A stretch of DNA of 64,000 bases from Victivallales bacterium (lineage in GTDB: Bacteria > Verrucomicrobiota > Lentisphaeria > Oligosphaerales > Oligosphaeraceae): positions 1-64,000 of the forward strand of contig JAFPYX010000033.1 of the NCBI GenBank assembly GCA_017417585.1. Reading direction: 5' to 3'. The notes beneath the pieces are model-generated. The model worked only from the letters and a program-made list of their open reading frames with translations. It was not told the DNA's origin and ran no database searches. Positions 8,802-18,231 of the stretch are shown here, piece by piece. The position numbers and the translations under genes were made by a program. The first letter of the stretch is position 1. The number at the start of each line of letters is the position of its first letter.

Positions 8802-10364
8802 ATGTTCGAGTATCCGATTCTCCCTTGCAAGGTCCAATTCAACCGTGAAGAATATCGTGACAAGGTCCTGGGCTGCTGGATGGGCAAGAACATCGGCGGC
8901 ACCCTCGGCGGCCCTTACGAGGGCAAGCTCGAGATGAATGACGTGACCTTCTACACTGGTCTCACCGACGGCAAGCCCCTTCCCAACGACGACCTCGACC
9001 TCCAGCTGGTCTGGCTGACCGCCATCGAGCGGCGCGGCATCTGGCACATCAACGAGCGTACCCTCGGCGAGTATTGGCTCTCTTATATCCTCGGACACAT
9101 GTCTGAATACGGCGTCTGCCAGGCGAACATCCGCAACGGCCTCATCCCGCCCCTCTCCGGTTCCTGCAACAACGAGCGCTACAAGGACTCCAACGGTGCC
9201 TGGATTCGCTCCGAAATCTGGGCCTGCCTCTTCCCTGGCTCCCCTGACGAGGCCGCCTACTACGGCTACTGCGACTCCTGCTGCGACCATGCGGGCGACG
9301 GCATCTACGCCGAGATGTTCACCTGCGCCCTCGAGGCCGCCGCCTTCGTTGAAGCCGACCTCCAGAAACTCCTGGACATCGCGTTGGCACGCATCCCGCA
9401 GGACTCCCAGATCGCCCGCGCCGTCAAAATCGCCCGTGACGCCTACGCGAAGAAGATGCCCTTCAAGGACGCCCGCAACCAAATCTGGGACACCTTCAAT
9501 GACGGCCTGCACTTCCGCGCCGCCGTCAACATCGGCTACGTGATGCTCGCCCTGCTCTACGGCGAAGGCGACTTCGGCAAGACCGTCGCCCTGGCCGTCA
9601 ACTGCGGTGACGATACGGACTGCACCGCTGGAACCGCGGGCTCCGTGCTGGGCATCATCCAGGGCCGCAAGGCCATCCCCGAAAAGTGGACCAAGCCCAT
9701 TGGCGACTCCATCGTGACCTGCACCATCGACACCTTCTCCTTCAGCAACGTCCCCGCAGACATCAACGAGCTGACCAACCGCGTCATCTGCTGTGCCTAC
9801 GAGGCCTGGGCAGGCAACCCCCAGGGGCTGCCCTCCTTCACCGATGACGCGACCTACATCGCTCCGGAATATCACGAAGTCCTCAAGACCTGCCTCCGCG
9901 CCGACCTTCTGCTTTGGGGACGCGATCCATATTCCTACATCGTCGAGCTGCCCTCCACCAAAATTTTCTGTCACTACGACCAGGGACCGTACATCCAGCC
10001 TGGTCAGCCCAAGAAGCTCGCCATCTCCGCCGTGGCCACCATCGGCGCCGCGCGTTCCGTCAGCGTGAAGTTGTCGCTTCCCGATGGCTGGAAAGCCACG
10101 CCCTCCGCAGGCGTGAGCATCCCCGCCAAGTGTGACATCGTCAGCCCCGTCGAAATCACCCTCACCCCCACCGACAACCTCCCCGGCGGCATGGTGTATA
10201 TCCCCGTCATAGTGCAACTCTCCGACCGCCTCGCCCCCGACGCCTTCAACCTCCCACTTCAGTGCGGTGGCCCCTACGAGTTCGACACTAACGTCCCCTG
10301 CCAGGACTGGTGGGAGTTCGACCTCCTGCGCAACGGTCACCGCCGCAAGGACTTCCAGATGTAA
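8802..10364 (+). CDS. ADP-ribosylglycohydrolase (ARH/DraG) family enzyme with C-terminal beta domain
   Basis: 520 residues. The all-helical ARH domain spans about residues 10-370: VLGCWMGKNIGGTLGG at the start, the metal-binding acidic cluster LPNDDLDLQLVW (near 63-74) and the second metal motif NCGDDTDCTAGTAGSVLGI (near 267-285). The last 120 residues form a beta-sandwich-like tail (SVKLSLPDGWKATPSAGVSI). Family members remove ADP-ribose from proteins or act on related nucleoside substrates; in PVC genomes many copies of unknown substrate occur. Codon choice is strongly biased to C-ending codons, suggesting high expression. The start lies directly after a heptamer tract and has no Shine-Dalgarno. 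Hairpin 10409-10437 follows the stop. Confidence 0.82.
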   Translation: MFEYPILPCKVQFNREEYRDKVLGCWMGKNIGGTLGGPYEGKLEMNDVTFYTGLTDGKPLPNDDLDLQLVWLTAIERRGIWHINERTLGEYWLSYILGHMSEYGVCQANIRNGLIPPLSGSCNNERYKDSNGAWIRSEIWACLFPGSPDEAAYYGYCDSCCDHAGDGIYAEMFTCALEAAAFVEADLQKLLDIALARIPQDSQIARAVKIARDAYAKKMPFKDARNQIWDTFNDGLHFRAAVNIGYVMLALLYGEGDFGKTVALAVNCGDDTDCTAGTAGSVLGIIQGRKAIPEKWTKPIGDSIVTCTIDTFSFSNVPADINELTNRVICCAYEAWAGNPQGLPSFTDDATYIAPEYHEVLKTCLRADLLLWGRDPYSYIVELPSTKIFCHYDQGPYIQPGQPKKLAISAVATIGAARSVSVKLSLPDGWKATPSAGVSIPAKCDIVSPVEITLTPTDNLPGGMVYIPVIVQLSDRLAPDAFNLPLQCGGPYEFDTNVPCQDWWEFDLLRNGHRRKDFQM

Positions 10365-10929
10365 ATACCTATTAACCTGGACAGCGTTAATTTGATTGGC
10401 GCGTAAGCCGCAGGCGGGATGCGTTTTCCCGCCTGCGCTTATACCCTTCGGCGTGACAAGCTAGCGCACCCTTCGGTGTCTGGGCTTTCGAATCCAATTG
10501 ACAGCACTGCTGTTCAATAGAATTTCCTGTGACCTGCGCTGTCACCACGCGGCAGGAGCAAGAGAATATTGACACGATGCCGTTTTGAAGCCGCTCCGAT
10601 TGTCTGCGATTTATCCACGCGCATGCGCGTCCAAATAAGGAGGCATGCCCCACCCCCTACGATAGTAATGGAAATTATACTGTTGAGTTAGGATAATGTC
10701 CTGAATCCGTGAGTTAACACCGTGGTGACGCGGCGTCACCACAAAATATTCCGTCGGCGAGGCGCTGACAGTACTATTTTTCGCAAACTCTACGACAACT
10801 GAGAAGCCGTTGCAACGGCCTGCCGTCCATTAAATTTTACAAGTCTTCAGGCAAGGCAACGGATTCCCTCACGAAACCAAAAATGCGAGCCAACGGGAAT
10901 ATATTATCGCATAGTTCCGATTTTCCACC
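10365..10929. other. 565-base intergenic region with hairpins, no gene seen
   Basis: It contains the hairpin at 10409-10437, a repeated ACCCTTCGG at about 10443 and 10468, and a second perfect hairpin GTGGTGACG-CGG-CGTCACCAC at 10722-10742. Open frames on either strand are short and have no family resemblance. A structured RNA is possible but no known class was recognised. Confidence 0.5.
10409..10437 (+). terminator. Probable terminator after the ADP-ribosylglycohydrolase gene
   Basis: CGCAGGCGGGA (10409-10419) pairs perfectly with TCCCGCCTGCG (10427-10437) around a 7-base loop, 45 bases after the stop codon. Only a weak T-rich tail (CTTATA) follows, so termination efficiency is uncertain. 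Confidence 0.5.
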
Positions 10930-12324
10930 ATGCGCGGTTTCCCCCGTATTCCCATGATGCGTTTTTTTCTCACCCTGCTGCTCCTGCTTTCGCTCGCCTT
11001 GACGTCTCCTTCCCATGCCCAGACGAATCCGTCGTCCGTGCCCTGCAATGCCTTCGTCAACGACATCTGCATGCCCTCCACGCTCTGGATGCTCTCCGGA
11101 GTCCAGAACGACCTATTCGTCCAGCCAATCCTGAAACGATGGCGGCCCTACGACGATTTCGTCCGCTTCCGTCTCGCCCCGGATGCGCCGTTCCTTCGAC
11201 GCCTGAGCACGGTCGCCAGCATCACAGAACCGGTTGACGGCAGTGTTCTTACCACCGAACTGGTCAATGGCGACGAATTCGCCATCGTGAAGGAACTTCA
11301 GAGCACCATCCGCGTCGGCCAGCCGGGCGTGGGAGACACGCCGGTGACCGCCCAGCTCCTGGGGGACAGCTATACCCAAGGGACCTTCTTCCGCCACGCT
11401 CTGCTGGAGTCCGGCTATGTGCCAAACCTGCGACTGGTCGGACTGCTCAAATGCGCGGACGGCCAATACAACGAAGGGCGCGGCGGCTGGCGACTGGCCA
11501 ACTACTTTGCCGTGCCGACCCAGCCAGTCCAGTGCTACCACGGCTTTATGCAGCCATCCGGCGACGCACGCTACTGGGGCGCGACCCAGTTCTGGCGAAA
11601 CGCCTGGCAGTGCTTCCGCCAGACCGCCCCCAAGGGCTTCGAGCCATATTACTCCTGCGGACGCTTCGACGACGCCCTGCCACGCTTCGACGAGGCGACG
11701 GGATTCCTCCTCCATCCCGCTCCGGGCGATGTCCAGTTCGACAACGACCGCAACGCCTTCGTCCGCTTCGATGGCGCCTCCTGGCAACCAGTGGACTCGC
11801 AAGAACTCAGCTGGGACATCGACTACTCCAAGTATCTCGACATGTGGGACATCCCACAGCCGGACTTCCTCTTTGTCATGCTCGGCCTCAATGACTTCTG
11901 CCACCATCTCCAGGCAGACTTTACCGAATGGGGGAAGCGCATCACCCGCCTCAAGGAGTCCTATCAGAAGGCATGCCCCGACGGCAAATTCGTCATCTGC
12001 ATCCCTTGTTCCACCTGCGGTTCCCTGGACAATGCGGAAGGGAACTTCACCCTCCGCCAGAACGCCGCCATGTGGCGCTTCCGCAAATGGCTAATCGACA
12101 CCTTCGACCGCCGGGAACAGGAGGGGTTCTACCTGGTGGATGTCGGAATCACCATCGACAACGAATATGGCTACCATCTGACCCAGAGTGCAGTCACCAT
12201 CCCCTACGAACAATACAGCGGTAAAGATACCCTGCGCGTCCAGGCCGGCACTCCACACCCCTACGCCAACTATCCGTCCATGGGATTGCCTATCGCCGCC
12301 TTCATCCAGGCCCATCGCCGATAG
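10930..12324 (+). CDS. Secreted SGNH/GDSL-type hydrolase
   Basis: 464 residues with a signal peptide; MRFFLTLLLLLSLALTSPSHAQ is the export signal whether translation starts at ATG 10930, 10954 or 10957. The SGNH blocks are visible: LLGDSYTQG (catalytic Ser near 147), a glycine region near 185, FVMLGLNDFC (Asn near 318) and GTPHPYANY near 440 with the likely catalytic His. The usual Asp two to three residues before that His is not present in the expected place. Such enzymes deacylate carbohydrates or lipids; an exported carbohydrate esterase fits the surrounding glycosidase genes. It precedes the direct repeats at 12331-12383. Confidence 0.78.
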   Translation: MRGFPRIPMMRFFLTLLLLLSLALTSPSHAQTNPSSVPCNAFVNDICMPSTLWMLSGVQNDLFVQPILKRWRPYDDFVRFRLAPDAPFLRRLSTVASITEPVDGSVLTTELVNGDEFAIVKELQSTIRVGQPGVGDTPVTAQLLGDSYTQGTFFRHALLESGYVPNLRLVGLLKCADGQYNEGRGGWRLANYFAVPTQPVQCYHGFMQPSGDARYWGATQFWRNAWQCFRQTAPKGFEPYYSCGRFDDALPRFDEATGFLLHPAPGDVQFDNDRNAFVRFDGASWQPVDSQELSWDIDYSKYLDMWDIPQPDFLFVMLGLNDFCHHLQADFTEWGKRITRLKESYQKACPDGKFVICIPCSTCGSLDNAEGNFTLRQNAAMWRFRKWLIDTFDRREQEGFYLVDVGITIDNEYGYHLTQSAVTIPYEQYSGKDTLRVQAGTPHPYANYPSMGLPIAAFIQAHRR

Positions 12325-12330
12325 CCCCAA

Positions 12331-12383
12331 AGTTTTGCTATACAAAGCAAAAAAACAAAAAGTTTTGCTATACAGAGCAAAAA
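12331..12383. repeat. Two copies of a 23-bp hairpin repeat, 30-bp period
   Basis: AGTTTTGCTATACAAAGCAA at 12331 recurs at 12361 with a single A to G change. Each copy can fold as TTTTGCT/AGCAAAA. It starts 7 bases after the SGNH gene stop and could act as a transcript-end structure. Confidence 0.75.
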
Positions 12384-12661
12384 TCTTGCAAAATGATTTG
12401 CTTTGTGTGGCAAAGCTATCATAGTCAAATACCACCGCCAAAGACGATGGCTTGTTTAGCTCGTCAAAGCGGTTACTGTTTGCCACCTGAACGGTAGCGC
12501 CACCTTTTAAAGGCGGCATTGGTTTCGCTCAGTTGAAGGACAGATCTGGTTGCCATCGTCACGCCTGTCCTGCTCTTCCTACTTCTTGATGTACTCATGG
12601 CAATGCGCCTCGTCCCCGTCATCCATCTAGAACATCTAGGAAAAACACCGCAGGAAACCTT

Positions 12662-12777
12662 CAAAATGACATTTGTTCCACATTGTTTGCACTTCTCGGT
12701 GCAGGGGATCAGACCGACATCAGTCAGTAGCTTCGCCGCAGTCGATTTTCTGGCCCACCAGTCCGTGTGACACAACA
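12662..12777 (-). pseudogene. Possible remnant of an IS1595/ISXO2-like transposase N-terminus
   Basis: The minus strand reads WWARKSTAAKLLTDVGLIP then CTEKCKQCGTNVILK, resembling the zinc-ribbon N-terminus of ISXO2-like transposases (GLLP followed by C-x2-C-G). The frame loses sense soon afterwards and no DDE region follows. The match is short, so this is a weak call. Confidence 0.25.
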
Positions 12778-12887
12778 CCTTGCATCGAGCAAAAGAACAC
12801 CCCAGGGGCTAGACTGACATAAAAATCCAACTTCAGGAGTTCCTTGGCAAAGCCGGGGGGCCAGTTTCAATTAATCATTGCACGCCA

Positions 12888-15536
12888 ATGACTAATCAAA
12901 AGCCCATTTTTACCGCAAAGACACTCGCCGTTTTTCTCTGCCTGACCTGCCTGGTCTGCCAGGCGGCAGATGCCGTCCGCCTGAACGTTGTCAACGGCGT
13001 GCCACGCATTGAGGCGGACGGCGTGCCGCTGCGGCCACGCATCTTCTGGGGCAACCACGGCTACGGAAAATTGCGTTTCGTCCCCGGCGAGCAGACGATT
13101 GTCATCTATCGCACCGCCTACCAGACGCGCGAATGCGACGTGACCTTCCATCTGCGCTTCTTCACCATCCCCCAGACCATCCTGCTGGAGGATTTCGAGG
13201 TATTCGATGAAACTGCGGGCGAGTTCCTAATCCCGCCGACGACTTTCGCCAACAGCACGCCTGAGAAGCCCCTGCCTGACGGATGGGGTGCCTTCCCGCT
13301 CAACGAGACCAACACCGTCGCCACGCTGGAGCTCCTACGACGGGCACCCGAAGACGGCGGAGACGCGCTGAAGCTCACGCTCGCCAACCCGTCCACCAAG
13401 ACGCCGTGGCCGGACTTCCACCTCTACACCCGTCCCCGCAAAATGCAGTTGTTCGCGGGGCATCGCTACCGCGTGACGCTTCGGGTGAACGCATCGGTCG
13501 AGTCCGGCGTCGTCCAGGAGACCTACCGTCCTGACAACCGCGCCTACGAGATGCTGATGTACGACCTGCCGGACGATGGCAGCCCCAATGTACTCCAGCG
13601 GCAGATCGCCCTTGCGCATGACTCCGGCGTGGATCTGATTTCCGTGCAGTGCGAGATGCCGTGGGCACGCCCAGGCGAGGCGACCGACTGGAGCCGCATC
13701 GACCACGAAATCGCGGAGGTCCTCGCGGCAAATCCAGAGGCGCTGGTGGTTCCACGCCTGCGCCTCGACCCGCCGACCTGGTGGCTCAACGAACACCCTG
13801 ACGACCGGATGGAGTTCCGCGAACCCACCTACCGCCACCAGCCTTTCGTGAGCGTCTCCTCCCGCCCCTGGCGCGAACTGGCCCGCAACCAGTTGCGCGA
13901 GACCATCCTGCATTTGGAGAAGCACTTCCCCGGACGCATCGCGGGCTATCACCCTGGCGGGCAGACCTCCTACGAGTGGTTCTACCGCGACAGCCATGGA
14001 CAAAACTACTTCGGCTACTCGCCCTGCGAAGTCGCCGCTTTCCGCGAATGGCTCGCTCGCCGCTACGGCTCCGACACCGCACTACAGGAGGCCTGGGCGG
14101 ACAGCGCCGTCACGCTGGCGACCGCCGAGCCGCCCTCGCCCGCCGAGCGCCGTGCCCCACCCGCCTTCGCCATGGTGATTCTCCCGCACCAGGCACAGAA
14201 GGTCATCGACCACAATCTCTTCCTGCAAGACGAAATGGCCGACACCATCCTCGACTTCGCCCACGTCATCCGTGAGACCACCCACGGCGACCGCCTGGTC
14301 TTTTTCTTCTACGGATACATCTACGAGTTCGCCAACAAGGACTGGAGCGCCGCCACCGGCCACTACGCCCTCCGCCGCGTCCTCGACTCGCCGGACGTGG
14401 ATGTGCTTTGCTCGCCATTCACCTACCACGACCGCGCCATCGCCAAAGCGGGCCTGGCGATGACCGCCGTGGAATCCGTCCTCTCCGCCGGAAAGCTCTG
14501 GCTCTTCGAAGACGACACGCGCACCCACGTCGCCCGCCTGCGCCACTACAGCGACTGGACCGCATGCGCCCCAGACGAATGGAGCTCCGCGCAAATCCTC
14601 CTGCGCAACAACGCACATGAACTCATCCGCAACTCCGCAAGCTGGTGGATGGACCTCAGTGGTTTCGGCTGGTTTGATGAACCGAAACTCTGGCAGGACG
14701 CGATGCTCCCGCTGAATGCGCCCGACCAAGACAAATTGCTCGCCCCGCGCCCCTACCGTCCGGAACTGGCTAGCGTCATCGACACGCGCTCGATGCTCTA
14801 CGCCGCCAACGACAGTGCCGTTTCGCAGCACGCCTTCACCGATCTGCGCTCCACCCTCCCCCGCACCGGCGCCGCCTTCGGGCAGTATATGCTGGAGGAC
14901 CTGCTGGACGGCAAGGTCCCTGCCCCCGTCGTCGTTCTCTCCAACGCCTGGGTGCTGGATGCCGAACAACGCGACCGCCTCCAGCAGGTGCTCGGCGGCA
15001 AATTCGTCCTCTGGCACACGGCGGCCGGCATCGTGGATCCCACGCACGGCATCTCCCTAGAGGACTCCGCACGTCTCACGGGCTTCCGCATCGAACGCCT
15101 CGGCGAGAGCGACGCGAAGCCCACCAAGGTCCAAGTCACGCCCGCCGGAATGGCATGCGGTCTGGACGGCTGGTCCGTCGCCGCCTCCGAAAAGCTGCTC
15201 TTCCGCATCATCCCCGAAGCTGGCGACGAGATTCTGGCGACCTGGCCGGACGGCTCCGCCGCCGTCGTTCTGCGCGACCACGCGCTCTACTGCACCACGC
15301 CCGAACTGCCACGCGAACTCCTGCGACTCGCCTGCCGGAAAGGCGGAGCGCACCTCTGGACCGACGAACAATGCGTCCTCTACACCGACGGACGCTACAT
15401 CGTCGTCCACGCCACGCAGGACGGAGCGGTCACCCTCCATCTTCCTGGCTCCGCCGCCGACCTTCGCACCCACGAACTGCGCAAAGGCGAGACCTTCTTC
15501 TGTGAACTGACATTGGAATCCACTCTTAATTTCTGA
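12888..15536 (+). CDS. Secreted GH-A-type glycoside hydrolase (beta-galactosidase-like)
   Basis: 882 residues. A signal peptide (TLAVFLCLTCLVCQAADA) is followed by an N-terminal beta-rich region with a carbohydrate-binding-like jelly roll (about 90-210). The TIM barrel spans about 220-610. Motifs: PRLRLDPPTWWLNEHPDD (near 290), YHPGGQTSYEW (near 360, candidate acid/base Glu), LWLFEDDTRTH (near 538, candidate nucleophile Glu) and SASWWMDLSGFGWF (near 580). A flavodoxin-like domain (about 625-740) and a C-terminal beta-sandwich complete the GH42-like order. It is a paralog of the cytoplasmic 570-residue protein at 3723-5435. The DUF4091 gene starts 33 bases downstream, so the two are probably co-transcribed. 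Confidence 0.75.
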   Translation: MTNQKPIFTAKTLAVFLCLTCLVCQAADAVRLNVVNGVPRIEADGVPLRPRIFWGNHGYGKLRFVPGEQTIVIYRTAYQTRECDVTFHLRFFTIPQTILLEDFEVFDETAGEFLIPPTTFANSTPEKPLPDGWGAFPLNETNTVATLELLRRAPEDGGDALKLTLANPSTKTPWPDFHLYTRPRKMQLFAGHRYRVTLRVNASVESGVVQETYRPDNRAYEMLMYDLPDDGSPNVLQRQIALAHDSGVDLISVQCEMPWARPGEATDWSRIDHEIAEVLAANPEALVVPRLRLDPPTWWLNEHPDDRMEFREPTYRHQPFVSVSSRPWRELARNQLRETILHLEKHFPGRIAGYHPGGQTSYEWFYRDSHGQNYFGYSPCEVAAFREWLARRYGSDTALQEAWADSAVTLATAEPPSPAERRAPPAFAMVILPHQAQKVIDHNLFLQDEMADTILDFAHVIRETTHGDRLVFFFYGYIYEFANKDWSAATGHYALRRVLDSPDVDVLCSPFTYHDRAIAKAGLAMTAVESVLSAGKLWLFEDDTRTHVARLRHYSDWTACAPDEWSSAQILLRNNAHELIRNSASWWMDLSGFGWFDEPKLWQDAMLPLNAPDQDKLLAPRPYRPELASVIDTRSMLYAANDSAVSQHAFTDLRSTLPRTGAAFGQYMLEDLLDGKVPAPVVVLSNAWVLDAEQRDRLQQVLGGKFVLWHTAAGIVDPTHGISLEDSARLTGFRIERLGESDAKPTKVQVTPAGMACGLDGWSVAASEKLLFRIIPEAGDEILATWPDGSAAVVLRDHALYCTTPELPRELLRLACRKGGAHLWTDEQCVLYTDGRYIVVHATQDGAVTLHLPGSAADLRTHELRKGETFFCELTLESTLNF

Positions 15537-15569
15537 CCGCCATCCCCCCCTCACCCCCTCCAAATCACC

Positions 15570-17939
15570 ATGACGCGCCATACCATCATTTATCTGCTGT
15601 TTCTTTGTACGCTTTCCCTCTTCGCCGGCGAGGAAATCCCGCTCTGCGACTTGACGCAGGACCCCCTGGCGACTGGCCTGACCGCAAGGAGCGCCACCAT
15701 CGCCAAGGCCGAGGACGGCTGGAAAATCGACTATCCGGCCTGGCAAGAGGGCGAGGAGGAATGGCCGGCCATCATCCTGGATTTGGACAAGGGCCTCCTT
15801 CAAACCGACTGGCTGCAACGCAAGTACATGACCTTCACCATCTACAATCCGGGGGAGTCATTCACGATCGAATTGCGCGTCGATGACGCCAACGGGGACA
15901 CCACGAACACCAATTTCGAACTCCCCAAGGGAGATTCCACCACCTGCTTCATGCTCACCCAGGACATCGCAGAACGCGAAATGCTCGCCCACCAGATGAC
16001 CAGCTGGAATCTCTTCCTGAGCCGCCCGGAAGCCCCGCACACCATCGTCCTGCAAAATCTTGCCCTCAGCGACGAGCCATACACCGCCGCCGCCTGGCGC
16101 CAAATCTCCGGACGGTTGGTCAAAAAGCTCGAGACGGCACGCGATGCGCTGGCCGTCGCCACTCCGACCTCCTATCGGGAAGCCACGCTTGCGCGTCTGG
16201 AGAGCGAAATCGCGCTCTTCCGCGACCCCAATCGAACCACCGAGCAAAGGGAGTGGTACAAGCGTCATTCCCCGCAGAAGCCTGAGACGCTTTTGCGCAT
16301 CAATGACTTCTTCGCAAATCGTCCCGCACCGGATACCCCCGGCGTCGCAATCCTCCCCGCCACCCAGAAACTTCGGCAGGACCAGTTTCCGGAACCCGCG
16401 TTTCTCCTGGACTCGATGCGGCTTGACGCGGCGCGCGGCGAAGGCGAGAACCTCCAGCTCGTCGTCTATAGCGTGGACAAGCCGCTGGAGCAGGTCACCG
16501 TCGAGGCCAGCACCTTGACCCACGAACAGAGCGGCGAGACGATCGTTCCGCGCCTGAACGTCGTGGCCTACATCCCTGTCAAGAAGCCCACGCTGGAGCC
16601 CTTTGGCTTCGGGGAAAAGGGCCTCTACCCCGATCCGCTTTGTCCCAATGCGCCATTTGACCTGGCGCCTTTCACCAACCAGTCCGTCTGGTTCACCGTG
16701 AATGTGCCGGAAGATGCGCAGCCTGGAAGATACCTCGGCGAAGTCAGCGTGGGATTGGGCGAAGGATATTTAAAGCAAATTATTCTAGTAGAATTAGTTG
16801 TTCATAATATAACCATCCCCCGCCATGGGCGTCTCAAGACTTGCTGGATTCATCGCAACGAGGGCAGCAAGCCACAATATTATGGCGAGAACTGGACACC
16901 GGAACTCCAGCGGGCCTGGTTCCAGCAGTGCATCGAATACCGTCTTGACGCGGATGACTTCGGCAGTAGCGCCATCCTCCCCTGGAACACCGTCTTCACC
17001 GATGGACCGGACGGCAAGATCCTTGCGGACTGGAGCAAGTGGGACGCCGCCTACGACTATTGGTACGCGCAAGGGCGCAACACCTTCCTGAGCCTCAACG
17101 CGCCGGACGTCCGCCACGAAGACCCCGTTCCGTCCGAGGAGGACTGGCGTTCGCAGCGCTTCCGGCTTTTGGAGCAGCATTTGGTCGAGCGCGGCATCTA
17201 CGACAACTTCTACATGTATCTCTTCGACGAGCCGCAGCCCAAGTATGCCGAAGCCATCAAGAGGATTTGCCGCTGGGTTCATCGCCAGGGAAGCCACTTG
17301 AATCTGATTCTGACCTCCTGCCATGACAACGAGCGCACCTACTTCGACGACATCGACATCTTTGTCCCCCACATCGACCTCTTCAGCCCCGAATTTGGCG
17401 AGGAGTGCCGTGCCGCCGGAAAGCACTACTGGTGCTACACCTGCATCGGGACCTTCGCGACCACCTATCCGGACAGCTGGAAAATCGACTACTACGGCAC
17501 CGGCCATCGCGCATTGGGCTGGTGGCTCTTCAAATACGGCTCGCAGGGCTATCTCTACTGGGGGCTCGACTACTGGAAGGTGAATCCCTGGCTGGATGCC
17601 GAGACCTACCCCAATGGCAATGGCGACGGCTCGCTCTTCTATCCCGCCCCGGACCGAAAGTCTCTGCCCTACCCTGCACTCCGTGCGGCGCTGGTGCGCG
17701 ATGGCTTTGAGGACTACGAGCTGCTTTGGATGCTCCGGGAGAAATACGGCGAGAATCCGCCGGCTGCGGTTAAGAGACTCCTGGATGCCAAGAATATTCT
17801 TATCGAAGTCCCCAATTCCAATGCGTCAGGCAAGCTCGTGCAGAAGATCAACCAACGGCTGAAAAAGCACTACTACCAGCAATCCGATCTCCAGCTCATC
17901 CAGAGCCACCGCGAGCTCCTGGAACTGCTGGAAAAATAA
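15570..17939 (+). CDS. Secreted DUF4091 (GH123-like) protein
   Basis: 789 residues with a signal peptide (IIYLLFLCTLSLFAGEE). An N-terminal beta domain and a helical linker are followed by a TIM-barrel region from about residue 410. YMYLFDEPQPKYAE (near 548) supplies an Asp-Glu pair like the catalytic DE of GH123 N-acetylgalactosaminidases. GNGDGSLFYPAPDRK and VRDGFEDYELLWMLREKYG near the C-terminus are the DUF4091 signature. Substrate unknown; an exported glycan-cleaving enzyme is inferred. It follows the GH-A gene by 33 bases. Confidence 0.8.
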   Translation: MTRHTIIYLLFLCTLSLFAGEEIPLCDLTQDPLATGLTARSATIAKAEDGWKIDYPAWQEGEEEWPAIILDLDKGLLQTDWLQRKYMTFTIYNPGESFTIELRVDDANGDTTNTNFELPKGDSTTCFMLTQDIAEREMLAHQMTSWNLFLSRPEAPHTIVLQNLALSDEPYTAAAWRQISGRLVKKLETARDALAVATPTSYREATLARLESEIALFRDPNRTTEQREWYKRHSPQKPETLLRINDFFANRPAPDTPGVAILPATQKLRQDQFPEPAFLLDSMRLDAARGEGENLQLVVYSVDKPLEQVTVEASTLTHEQSGETIVPRLNVVAYIPVKKPTLEPFGFGEKGLYPDPLCPNAPFDLAPFTNQSVWFTVNVPEDAQPGRYLGEVSVGLGEGYLKQIILVELVVHNITIPRHGRLKTCWIHRNEGSKPQYYGENWTPELQRAWFQQCIEYRLDADDFGSSAILPWNTVFTDGPDGKILADWSKWDAAYDYWYAQGRNTFLSLNAPDVRHEDPVPSEEDWRSQRFRLLEQHLVERGIYDNFYMYLFDEPQPKYAEAIKRICRWVHRQGSHLNLILTSCHDNERTYFDDIDIFVPHIDLFSPEFGEECRAAGKHYWCYTCIGTFATTYPDSWKIDYYGTGHRALGWWLFKYGSQGYLYWGLDYWKVNPWLDAETYPNGNGDGSLFYPAPDRKSLPYPALRAALVRDGFEDYELLWMLREKYGENPPAAVKRLLDAKNILIEVPNSNASGKLVQKINQRLKKHYYQQSDLQLIQSHRELLELLEK

Positions 17940-18021
17940 GTGGGGAAACGATAGAGGACAGGGGAATTGGCGGCCGTTCCGGAATCCAACAGATAGTCAG
18001 TTCTTCTGCTCCCGTATTTCC

Positions 18022-18092
18022 TCATCCCTTTTTATCCTCCATCACGTCCTCCCGCCGGAAGCGGGAACCAGCGCAAAGGGATAAAAGGGATG
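18022..18092. repeat. Long-loop inverted repeat
   Basis: CATCCCTTTTTATCC (18022-18036) is matched by GGATAAAAGGGATG (18079-18092), one T shorter, with a 42-base loop. It sits between the plus-strand DUF4091 gene and the convergent minus-strand gene at 18232. A terminator or a remnant of a larger repeat is possible. Confidence 0.5.
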
Positions 18093-18203
18093 GCACAGAT
18101 GGAAGGGGGAGGCGCGGCCGCCAAACTGGAAACTCGGGCCGGATGCCTAGGGCCTGGGACGCAAGATGTCTAAGAGGCTGCCAGGCCAGGGGGATTTCCC
18201 CGC

Positions 18204-18231
18204 ATTACGCATTACGAATTACGAATTGACT
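18204..18231. repeat. Heptamer tract touching a stop codon
   Basis: ATTACGC, ATTACGA, ATTACGA, ATTGACT. The tract ends exactly at the base before the stop codon (18232-18234) of the minus-strand gene. Confidence 0.75.

Larger units (their letters stand above)
12325..12887. other. 563-base intergenic region with repeats and a possible decayed gene
   Basis: Besides the direct repeats (12331-12383) and a possible transposase remnant (12662-12777), it holds GCTTTG-TGTGG-CAAAGC near 12399-12415 and two CTAG nonamers (CTAGAACAT, CTAGGAAAA, 12627-12644). No intact gene is supported. Confidence 0.5.

Noticed and set aside
8787..10340. Long minus-strand frame (517 codons) opposite the ADP-ribosylglycohydrolase gene
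   Set aside because: It mirrors a GC-rich, C-ending-codon gene; its composition (Gly, Asp, Val, Glu) and lack of motifs mark it as a shadow.
10387..10653. Small minus-strand protein gene
   Set aside because: The frame crosses a perfect hairpin and shows no family resemblance or start signal.
14082..15047. 321-codon minus-strand frame opposite the secreted glycosidase
   Set aside because: Shadow composition; the sense strand has signal peptide and catalytic motifs.
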